In this document: piece by piece, positions 20,901 through 30,916 of the stretch | Layout of the letters: the number at the start of each line of letters is the position of its first letter | Position numbering within the stretch: position 1 is the first letter of the stretch | Origin: Gymnothorax reevesii | Taxonomy: Eukaryota; Chordata; Actinopteri; Anguilliformes; Muraenidae | DNA length: 64,000 nucleotides | Direction: 5' to 3' | Assembly (NCBI GenBank): GCA_029721435.1 | Contig: CM056581.1 | Coordinates: forward strand, 72,154,712-72,218,711 | Notes under the pieces: model-generated | What the model saw: the letters and a program-made list of their open reading frames with translations, nothing else | Told to the model about the DNA's origin: nothing | The model's database searches: none | Program-made: the position numbers and the translations under genes

Positions 20901-21611
20901 GTGCCTTTAACTGAGAGGGCCAAGAGCATCTCTGCTTTTGCCACACCATCTGGGTTGTAGCAGTATGAAGTCCTACCCTTTGGGATGAAAAATGCCCCAG
21001 CCACATTCCAAAGGATGATACAGTCTACAATCGCCGGATTGCCACACACGGGTGCGTACGTCGATGACCTGATCACATGGAGTGACTCCTGGGAAGAACA
21101 TCTAAAAGATGTAGAGACGTTGTTCCAGCGCCTGACCCAGGCTAATCTGACTGTTAACCTGAGCAAGAGTGACTTTGGTTGTGCTACTGTCACCTATCTT
21201 GGCTACGTCATAGGCTAGGGTAAGGTGGCACCCATAAATGCTAAAGTCCAAGCCATCATGGACTTTCCAGTTCCTGACAACAAAAAAGCAGAGAAGTGAC
21301 TCTGATGACATTGAGCATCCCGTGGCATACTTTTCCAGGAAGTTCAATCGCCACCAAAGGAACTATTCCACAATAGAGAAGGAGCTGTTGGCTCTGGTCC
21401 TTTCTTACAACACTTTGATGTTTATGTTTGTACAGGGCAAAAGCCAATGGTTGTGTACACAGACCACAATCCGTTAATTTTTTTGAGTTAGATGAAAAAC
21501 AAGAATCGGAGATTGTTGAATTGGAGTTCGATTTTACAGGAGTTTGACTTGGAAATTAAGCATGTGAAGGGTACAGACAGTGTAATTGCTGATTGCTTAT
21601 CCTGTGTTTGA
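17961..21611 (+). pseudogene. gag-pol: gag-pol pseudogene of copy 2
   Basis: The order is the same as in copy 1: C-terminal capsid, CCHC knuckle, protease (here with an intact D-T-G-A-S), integrase, reverse transcriptase, RNase H. It is broken by a 5-bp deletion near 19168, just ahead of the integrase finger. Stops lie at 19689, 20142, 20403, 20679, 20880, 20958, 21216 and 21489. A loss of about 250 bp near 21290 removes the end of reverse transcriptase and the first RNase H aspartate, and a one-base deletion lies near 21409. The catalytic motif of reverse transcriptase here reads YVDD. The N-terminal half of gag is absent. Confidence 0.92.
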
Positions 21612-21748
21612 ATATGTATATATATATCATGTGTTTATTTGAATATTGTATGATATGTATATATAGACAAGTGTTCACTTCACCATTTTGTATTGAAAAG
21701 AAAAATTTTGCCTTCATGAGTCAAAATTTTTCCCTTTTAGAATGGAGG

Positions 21749-22231
21749 TGTAATGTGAATATAGGCCACTGGATGGCAGTATTTACCTTTTTTCTTATTC
21801 AGCTAAGACTGGGGTTATGTTTAGACATGTCCTGGACATGTCTGGGGCAAGTCCCCGAAAATAAAAAAAGAGGTCTAAATGTGGGTGGGGTCTGCAAAAG
21901 AGTATATAAGGAAAAGAATTGAGACAGTAAAGTAGGAGGAGAAATTGCAAGAAGAAGGATACGTGTGACCAGACCTGTCATTTCTGTTCAAGACCTGTGA
22001 AGTTTCTTTTGTGAATTTTTGCCTGTGTTAGAGCTTTTTTTCCTCACCCAGCACATCACCAGGAAACTGTAAATATTTCTGGTTTTTGTATTCAATCTTG
22101 GTCAGAATATTAGTTTAGTCGTTATTGTTTTTGTTAAAAATTAAATGTGTTAAAGTTTTTAAAACTGTGTCTTTCATCCTTTGCTGTTGCTGTTGTGTTG
22201 TGAATTGTGGTAACAAATTGGGGCCATAACA
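21749..22231 (+). repeat. 3' LTR of copy 2 (483 bp)
   Basis: The LTR starts TGTAATGTGAATATAGG and ends CCATAACA. Compared with copy 1 it has many substitutions, an insertion of about 9 bp near 21958 (GATACGTGT) and a gap of about 20 bp near 22062. It therefore belongs to a different LTR lineage or is an older copy. The TATA box is kept. Confidence 0.88.
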
Positions 22232-22235
22232 GCGA

Positions 22236-22792
22236 GTTTTCGAGCATGCTGAGGCCCTCAAAAATGCAATAATGTATTAGGGGGCGCTATAGAGCTACCA
22301 TGTCAAACTTAGTGCCAAATGAGATATCGAATCAAAGAACTTAATATTTTTAGTCTATGAGCCAAGTTTGGTGAATTTTCGAGCATAATAAGGCCCTCAA
22401 AAATGTGTTCGTAAAATCTGAAAAAACGCAGGAAATGGCTCATAGCTCACTTCCTGTGCGGCAAAAAAATTTCAAAAAAATTGACAAAAAAATTTATTAT
22501 GACTGCTGTGGCCCTTTCGAATTTCATGAGAATCCGAGCAAGTGCGTTCCAAAATGGCCGCGTGTTTGGTGGCGCTATAGAGCCACTGGGGCATGTCCAA
22601 GCACAAAAACAATAAAACTTTGTAATTTTCACCACGTCTGACGTGTGTGCAAATTTTTTGTAAGTTTTTGTGCATGGTAAAACCTTCAAAAATGCGTTCT
22701 CGCAGCAGAATAACAATAATAATAATAATAAGAAGAAGAAGAAGAAGAATAAAAATCCCAACAAAAACAATAGGTTTCTGGCTCGGGCCATA
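22236..22792 (+). repeat. Type B array unit, right part after nested insertions
   Basis: This continues the unit begun at 7982. It has a GGGGGCGCTATAGAGCTACC core, a TCACTTCCTGTGCGGC module, a TTGGTGGCGCTATAGAGCC module, a mixed (AAT)n/(AAG)n tail at 22708-22750 and a short terminal module ending GGGCCA before the next head. It parallels 60260-60778 at an offset of about 38,031. Without the insertions the whole unit would be about 2.5 kb. Confidence 0.82.
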
Positions 22793-25700
22793 ATTAAAGC
22801 TGCAAGCAGCGTTGAACGGGCCCTCGCCCCCATGCGCACGTTGGGGTTTGGCTGAGATCCTGACGGGTGCAGCTGTGCACTCACGACCATTGGACATGTC
22901 AAGTGCCAGCCCCAACCTGAGAGAAAGTGTCGAGCGAATCGGACAAAGCTGAGGGAATTATCATAAGTTGATACTTCATCCACCAGAAGTCGCTCAGAGT
23001 GTAACCAAATTTGGGCAGGTGCATTCAGGGGCAGACCCTAAGCACAAATGTGAAGTTTTGAGCAAATCGGCCAATTTCAACGTAAAATGTGGCATTTTCT
23101 GTTTCCATAAGGGGGCGAGATGAGGTAGATTGCTTAGCAGCACTTCAAGGCGTTCTGGGTGGAGCTTTTACCATGTACAGGAATTTTGAATCCATTTGGA
23201 TGAAGTATGAGGGAGAGGGAGCAGCTTGAATGTGTTTGACGAGGCATCTGAAATGGGGACACCATGGCGGCCAGGCTCATTAAGCGACAGACATGCAGAG
23301 CTCTACTTTTGAGCAGCATGGTCTCTTGATGATCTGAAATAAATATTAGGTTGAATGGACAGAATCGCTAGGAGGAGCTCGGTAAAATGCAATTTGTGAA
23401 ATCGGGCCAAAATGACACATTAAAATCAAAATGGCTGACTTCCTGTTTGGAATTGACCGAAGGTGGCAGGGACTTTTTTGTTCGAATTGGCAAAATACAC
23501 GTGTACCAATTTATATTTTCTTATTTCAAAAAAACCCTCATGGGGAGGGGTTTTTCAAAATTTCAAGGGGGCGCTATCGAGGCATGTTGTTGCCCTCATG
23601 GGCAACGCCCCAATCAGATGTGAGAGCTCACCATCCTTGACCGGCAGATCAATTTGCATGATGATAAGAATTCATTAACATCAAATAAACAAACGTATTT
23701 TCATGGCGAGGGATCCATTGTCACCACATCGCCACACGGACGCCATCACTCGAAGCATTACAGCCTTCATAAGGTACTTTATTCAACTACTTCTTCATGT
23801 TGTACAGGGGGAATAAAGTTGATCGGTTCAACTATGTGTCATCAGTACTAGTGAAAGTAAAAACTGGTCACTTCCTGTTAGTGGCCACGCCCACTGACCT
23901 ACAGACCTGCAGAGCACAACTTTTGATCAACATGGTCTTTTGATGTTTACTAATAAAGGTGGTTTTGATTGGATGAAATCTCTAGGAGGAGTGCGTTAAA
24001 ATACAATGTGTGGAAATCAGGCAAAAATGACACGTTAAAATCAAAATGGCCGACTTCCTGTTTGGAGTACACGAATGATGCCAGTAACTTTTTGTTGCGT
24101 TCTGGCCTAATACATATTTGTACCAATTTTCATCTTTCTACTCCAAAAAAACCCCTATGGGGAGGGGTTTTTGAAAATTTAAAGGGGGCGCTATTGAGGC
24201 ATTTTGCTGCCCTCATGAGCAAAGTCCCAATCAGATGTGAGAGCTTGGCACCCTTAACCGGCATATCAATTTCCATGATGATAGGAATTCATTAAAAACG
24301 TCAAACACCCAAACGTATTTTCATGGCGAGGGATCCATTGTCACCGCATCGCCACACGGACGCCATTACTCGAAGCACCACAGCATTCATAAGGTAGTTT
24401 AAGCAACTTCTTCAAGATATTGTACACAGGACATAAAGTTCATGGGTTCAACTATATGTCATCAGTACAAGTGAAAGTTAAAACTGGTCACCTCCTGTTT
24501 GGAGCCACGCCCACTGACCTACAGACCTGCAAAGCACAACTTTTGATCAGGATGGTCTTTCAATGTTCATTAATAAATCTGGTTATGAATGGATGAAATT
24601 TCTAGGAGGAGTGCGTTAAAATACCATCTGTGGAAATCAGGAAAAAATGACACGTTAAAATCAAAATGGCCGACTTCCTGTTTGGAGTAGACAAATGATG
24701 CCAGTGACTTTTTTGTTCGACTTGGCCAAATAAACATGTGGACCAATTTTCATCTTCCTAACCCAAAAAAACCCCTATGGGGAGGGGTTTTTGAAAATTT
24801 CAAGGGGGCGCTATCGAGGCATTTTGCTGCTCTCATGGGCAAAACCCTAATCAGATGTGAGAGCTTGACACATTTGACCTGTCACTCAGTTTTTATGATG
24901 ATACAAGTTTATTAAAGGCATCAAAAACCCAAACGTATTTTCATGGCGAGGGATGGAAAGTCGCTGCATCACTACGCAAACGCCATTATGCGTAGCTTCA
25001 CAGTATTCATAAGGTAGCTTCATCTATTTGTTCTGCATGTAATAGAAGTGGAATGAGGTTGGTGTGTTCAACTATGTGTCATCAGTACAAGTGAAAGCAA
25101 TAACTGGTCACTTCCTGTTACCACAGGGGGGCGCTAGGAGTAAAGTGGGAATTTAATGTATCTGGATGTTCAGGGCAAAGCAATGATCATGTCCAGCAAA
25201 TTTGAAGCTACTACAGTCAAGTATGTGGGCGTGAGAGCATTGGGAATCCCAAACGTATTTTCATGGCGAGGGATCCAAAGTCGCCGCTTCGCCAAACGGA
25301 CGCCATTACTCGTAGCTACACAATGTTCATAATGTAGCTTCAACAACTTGTTGTGAATGTTTTACAAGAAGAAAGAAGTTGATTGGTTCAACATTGTGCC
25401 ATCAGTCCCAGAGGAAGTAATGAGTGGTCACTTCCTGTTACCACAGGGGGGCGCTATTACCAAAGTGAAAAGTTAGTATATCAGGCCGTTCAGGGCGGTG
25501 CCCTCATCATGTTCAGCAAGTTTGAAGCTACTCCAATCAAGTATTTGGGTTTGAGATTGTTGTGAAATTTTTCCCTCAAGTCACTAAAATTTGTCACGCC
25601 CTAGCAGCCACGCCCTTTGACCTACAGATCTGCAGAGCACAACTTTTAATCAGGTTGGTTTCTTGATGATGTTTACGCAATTTGAAGCCGTTCCGACGAA

Positions 25701-26068
25701 ATCCCAAGGAGGAGTTCGTTTTAAAATTAAAAAATTCAAATCAAAATGGCCGACTTTCTGATGGGTTTAGGGCGTGGCTCCAATGAAGTTTTTTGTATGC
25801 CTTGTTACAAGGCACATAACAACTGAATTTCGTCTGCCTACGACAAAGTAGTCGAATTTCCCTATGGGAATTTTTAAACGTGTTTAGGGGGCGCTATTTC
25901 GACATTTGGGGTCGAACCTGTGCGACCGCCCAAAAATATCGAATTTCGGATCCGGCCGGACGAATCAGAAAAGTTAGACGCGTTTTCACAACTGGGAAAG
26001 GGGCGAAATTTGCCTTTGTAAAATGGGAAGAATAATAAAAAAAAAAATAAATAAAATAAATAATAATA
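22793..26068 (+). repeat. Type A array unit, chimeric
   Basis: Head, leader and three subunits have stem-loops near 23530, 24147 and 24767, followed by two modules of about 300 bp and an (AAT)-rich tail at 26038-26068. The first part (to about 24068) is closest to 30917-32192. The second part, from TACACGAATGATGCC on, is closest to 5878-7860. The switch lies in the conserved TGGCCGACTTCCTGTTTGGA module. Confidence 0.82.
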
Positions 26069-29000
26069 ATTAAAGCTGCAAGCAGCGTTGAACGGGCCCT
26101 CGCCCACATGTGCACGTTGGGGTTGTGGTGAGATCATGACGGGTGCAGCTGTGCACTCACGACCACTGGACAGGTCAAGTGCCGGCCCCAACCTGAGAGA
26201 AAGTGTCGAGTGAATCGGACAATGCTGAAGGAGTTATGATAAGTTGATATTTCATCCACTAGTAGGCGCTCAGAGCGTAATCAAATTTGGGCAGGTGCAT
26301 TCAGGGGCAGATACTAAGCACAAATGTGAAGTTTTGAGCAAATCTGCCAATTTCAACGTAAAATGTGGCATTCTCTGTTTCCATAAAGGGGCGCAATGAG
26401 CTAGATTGTTTAACAGCACATTGAGGCGTTCAGGGTGGGGCTTTCACTTCGTACAGGAATTTTGAATCCATTTGGATAAAGTATGAGGGAGAGCGAGCAG
26501 CTCGAATGTGTTTGGCGAGGCATCTGGAATGGGGACACCATGGCGGCCAGGTCCATTTAGCAAGAGACATGCAGAGCACTACTTTTGATCAGCAGGGTCT
26601 CTTGATGGTCTGAAGAAAATATTAGGTTGATTGGACGGAATCGGTAGGAGGAGTTCGTTAAAATGAAATATGTGGAAATCGGGCCGAAATGACACATTAA
26701 AATCAAAGTGGCTGACTTCCTGTTTCGAATTGACCGATGGTGCCGGAGACTTTTTTGTTCGAATAGGCAACATACACGTGTATCAATTTTCATGTACCTT
26801 TTTCCAAAAAAACCCCTATGGGGAGGGGTTTTTAAAAATTTCAAGGGGGCACTATCGAGGCATTTTGCTGCCCTCATGGGCACCGCCCCAATCAGATATT
26901 GGAGCTTGCCACTCTTGACTAGCATATCAATTTGCATGATGATACGAATTCATTAGGAACATGAAAAACACAAACGTATTTTCATGGCGAGGGATCCATT
27001 GTCACCGCATCGCCACATGGACGCCATTAGTCTAAGCATCACAGCATTCGTAAGGTAGTTTAAGCAAGTTCTTCTACATTTTGTACAGGGGGAATAAAGT
27101 TGATGGGTTCAACTATGTGTCATCAGTACAAGTGAAAGTAGAAACTGGTCACTTCCTGTTAGTAGCCACACCCACTGACCTACAGACCTGCAGAGCACAA
27201 CTTTTGATCAGCGTGGTCTTTCAATGTTTTTTAATAAATCTGGTTTTGAAAGGATGAAATCTCTAGGAGGAGTGCGTTAAAATACAATATGTGGAAATCA
27301 GGCAAAAATGGCACGCTAAAATCAAAATGACCGACTTCCTGTTTAGAGTGGACAAATGATGCAAGAGACTTTTATTTGCGTCTTGGCGAAATACACATGT
27401 GTACCAATTTTCATCTTTCTACTCCAAAAAAACCCCGATGGGGAGGGGTTTTTGAAAATTTCAAGGGGGGGCTATCGAGGCATTTTGCTGCCCTGATGGG
27501 CAAAGCCCCAATCAGATGTGAGACCTTGCCACCCTTGACCGGTCTATCAATTTTTTGGATGGTACAAGTATATTAAAGACATCAAAAACCCAAACGTATT
27601 TTCATGGCGAGGGATCCATTGTCACCGCATCGCCACACACACGCCATTACTCGAAGCATCACAGCATTCTTAGGGTAGTTTAAGCAACTGCTTCTGCATG
27701 TTGGACAGGGGGAATGAAGTTGATGGGTTCAACAAAATGTCTTCAGTGCAAGTGAAAGTAAAAACTGGTCATTTCCTGTTTGTAGCCACGCCCACTGACC
27801 TACAGACCTGCAGAGTACAACTTTTGATCAGCATGGTCTCTCAATGTTTAGTAATAAATCTGGTTTTGAAAGGATGAAATCTCTTGGAGGAGTGCGTTAA
27901 AATACAATTTATGGCAATCAGGCAAAAATGACACGTTAAAATCAAAATGGCCAACTTCCTGTTTGGAGTGGACAAATGATGCCAGAGACTTTTTTTTGCG
28001 TCTTGGTCAAATACACATGTGTACCAATTTTCATCTTTCTACTCCAAAAAAATCCCTATGGGGAGGGGTTTTTGAAAATTTCAAGGGGGCGCTATCGAGG
28101 CATTTTGCTGCCCTCATGGGCAAAGCCCCAATAATATGTGAGAACTTGCCACCCTTGACCTGTCTAATAATTTTTATGATGATACAAGTTTATTAAAGAC
28201 ATCAAAAACCCAAACGTATTTTCATGGCGAGGGATGGATAGTCGCCGCTTCACTACAGGGACGCCATTATGCGTAGCTTTACAGCATTTATAAGGTAGCT
28301 TCACCAATTTGTTCTGCATGTAATAGAAGTGGAATGAGGTTGATTTGATCAAGTATTTGTCCTCAGTACAAGTGAAAGTAATAAGTGGTCACTTCCTGTG
28401 ACCACATGGGGTCGCTAGTAGCAAAGTGGGAATTTAATGCATCTTGACGTTCAGGGCGAAGCAGTGATCATGTACAGCAAGTTTGAAGCTACTACAGTCA
28501 AGTATGTGGGCGTGATAGCATTGGGAATCCCAAACGTATTTTCACGGCGAGGCATCCAAAGTCGCCGCTTCGCCACACGGACGCCATTACTTGTAGCTAT
28601 ACAGCATTCATAATGTAGCTTCATCAACTTGTTCTGCATGTTTAAAAAGTAAAATGAAGTTGATGGGTTCAACAATGTGTCATCAGTACAAGTGGAAGTA
28701 ACGAGTGTTCACTTCCTGTTACCACAGGGGGGCGCTATTAGCAAAGTGAGAAGTTAATAAATCATGGTGTTCCGGGCGGCCCCCCTAATCATGTTCAGCA
28801 AGTTTGAAGCTTCTACAATCAAGTATTTGGGTGTGAGAGTATTGTGAAACTTTTTCCTCAAGTCACTATAATTTGTCACGCCCTAGAAGCCACGCCCATT
28901 GACCTACAGATCTGCAGAGCACAACTTTAAATCAGCTTGGTCTCTTGATGATGTGTACCAAATTTGAAGCTAATCTGGCGAAATCCCGAGGAGGAGTTCG

Positions 29001-29343
29001 TTTTAAAATTCAAAAATTCAAATCAAAATGGCCGACTTCCGGTTGGGTTTAGGGCGTGGCTTTCATGAAAGTTTTTGTATGCCTTGTGACAAAGCATATA
29101 ACTACCAAATTTTGTCTGCCTACGACAAAGTAAGCGAATTTCCCTATGGGAATTTTGAAACGTGTTTAGGGGGCGCTATTTCGACAATTGGGGTCGAACT
29201 TGTGCGACCGCCCAAAAATATCGAATTTCGGATTCGGCCAGGAAAAATGGGGAAAGTTATACGCGTTTTCACAATTGGGAAAGGGGCGAAATTGGCCTTT
29301 GAAAAATCGGAAGAATAATAAAAAAAAAAATAAAATAAAATAC

Positions 29344-29384
<41 letters not shown>
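29344..29384 (+). repeat. (AAT)n microsatellite
   Basis: About 13 uninterrupted AAT repeats. Other (AAT)n tails of type A units are at 1273-1302, 4574-4603, 7869-7899, 26038-26070, 30896-30918 and 33360-33375. Confidence 0.9.
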
Positions 29385-29385
<1 letters not shown>

Positions 29386-29633
29386 CGGCACGATTTTAAG
29401 AGGGTCCACCACTGACGATTTGCAGTCGGCTCGGGCCCTAATAATAATAATAAACAGCGCGATTTCAGTAGTTTCCTCCGCGGATGACTTGCAGTCGGCG
29501 CGGGCCCTAGTGATAAAAATAAACAGTACGATTTCAATAGGGTCCTCGGATGACTTTCAGTCGTCTCGGGCCCTAATAAACAGCATGATTTCAATAGGGT
29601 CCTCGGATGACTTGCAGTCGTGCTCGGGCCCTA
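29385..29633 (+). repeat. Minisatellite of four terminal modules
   Basis: Four diverged copies of a module of about 58-70 bp each contain CGATTT, GGGTCC or similar, GCAGTCG and a CGGGCCCTA end. The ends fall near 29440, 29510, 29575 and 29633. The last copy runs into the next head. Short AAT or AAAT spacers separate the copies, as if each were a small unit with its own tail. Confidence 0.78.
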
Positions 29634-30916
29634 ATTAAAGCTGCAAGTAGCGTTGAACGGGCCCTCGCCCCCATGCGCACGTTGGGGTTGTGTTGAGATC
29701 GTGACAGGTGCAGCTGTGCACTCACGACCATTGGAATGGTCAAGTGCCGGCCCCTACCTGAGAGAATGTGTCGAGCGAATCGGACAAAGCTGAAGGAGTT
29801 ATGATAAGTTGAAACTTCATCCACCAGAAGGTGCTCAGAGTGTTAGGAATTTTGGGCAGGTGCATTCAGGGGCAGACCCTAAGCACAAATGTGAAGTTTT
29901 TGAGCAAATCTGCTGATTTCAATGTAAAATGTGGCATTTTTTGTTTCCATAAGGGGGCGCGATGAGCTAGATTGTTTAGCAGCATATTGAGGCATTCAGG
30001 GTGGGGCTTTTACAATGTATAGGAATTTTAAATCGATTTGGATGAAGTGTGAGGGAGAGAGAGCAGCTCGAATGTATTTGCCGAGGCATCTGAAATGGGG
30101 ATACCATGGTGGCCAAGCCCATTTAGCGACAGTCTTGCAGAGCCCAAGTTTTGATCAGCATGGTCTCTTGATGATCTGAAAAAAATATTAGGTTGATTGG
30201 ACGGAATCGCTCGGAGGAGTTGGAATATGTGGAAATCGGGCCAAAATGACACATTAAAATCAAAATGGCTGACTTCCTGTTTGGAATTGACCGGAATTGA
30301 ATTTTCAAGTTAATAAAGTTAATACGTTGCAAGTTAATAAATCAGGACATTCAGGGCGGCGCCCTCATCATGTTCAGCAAGTTTGAAACTTCTTAAATCA
30401 AGTATTTGGCTGTGAGAGCGTTGCAAAATTTTTTTCTCAAGTCACAAAAATTTGTTTCGCCCTAGCAGCCACGCCCTTTGACTTACAGATCTGCAGAGCA
30501 CAACTTTTGATCAGCTAGGTCTCACAATAATCTGTACCAAATTTGAAGTCAATTAGGCGAAATCCCTGGGAGGAGTTTGTTTTAAAATTCAAGAATTCAA
30601 ATCAAAATGGCTGACTTCCTGTTGGGTTTAGGGCGTGGCTCTAATGGCATTTTTTGTATGCCTAGTTACAAAACACATAACTACTGAATTTCGTCGGCCA
30701 ATGACAAAGTAACCGAATTTCCCTATGGGAATTTTGGAACGTGTTTAGGAGGCGCTATTTCGGCATTTGGGGTCGCACCTGCGCGATTGCACAAAAATAT
30801 CAAATTTCGGATGGGGCCAGACGTATGTGGAAAGTTAGACGCGTTTTCACAATTGGGAAAGGGGTGAAATTGCCCTTTGAAAAGTCGAAAGAATGATAAT
30901 AATAATAATAATAATA
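29634..30916 (+). repeat. Type A array unit, internally deleted
   Basis: The head (with AAGTAGCG in place of AAGCAGCG) and leader run to TGACTTCCTGTTTGGAATTG near 30290. Then comes a short patch of local repeats, then the last modules and an (AAT)n tail (30896-30918). All 618-bp subunits are missing. The patch has GGAATTGA twice and AAGTTAATA three times, typical of repair with templated insertions. Confidence 0.8.

Larger units (their letters stand above)
17951..22231 (+). mobile_element. Gmr1-type LTR retrotransposon, 5'-deleted and degraded (copy 2)
   Basis: The element begins with the first 11 bases of the LTR (TGTAATGTGAA). It then jumps directly to gag sequence equivalent to position 11762 of copy 1, so about 1.48 kb (rest of 5' LTR, leader, half of gag) is missing. 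The rest runs to a 3' LTR at 21749-22231. Flanks are GTGA (17947-17950) and GCGA (22232-22235), a 4-bp duplication with one later change. The deletion therefore happened after insertion. Coding parts differ from copy 1 by a few percent by eye, and the LTR by more. Confidence 0.9.
26069..29633 (+). repeat. Type A array unit with expanded terminus
   Basis: The sequence is close to that of 1303-4603; from about 26620 onward the offset is 24,765-24,769 bp. Stem-loops lie near 26808, 27428 and 28048. The tail has the longest (AAT)n run of the window (29344-29384) and then four terminal modules (29385-29633). Differences from the 1303 unit are a few percent, so the two separated long ago compared with the exact duplication at the window start. 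Confidence 0.82.
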
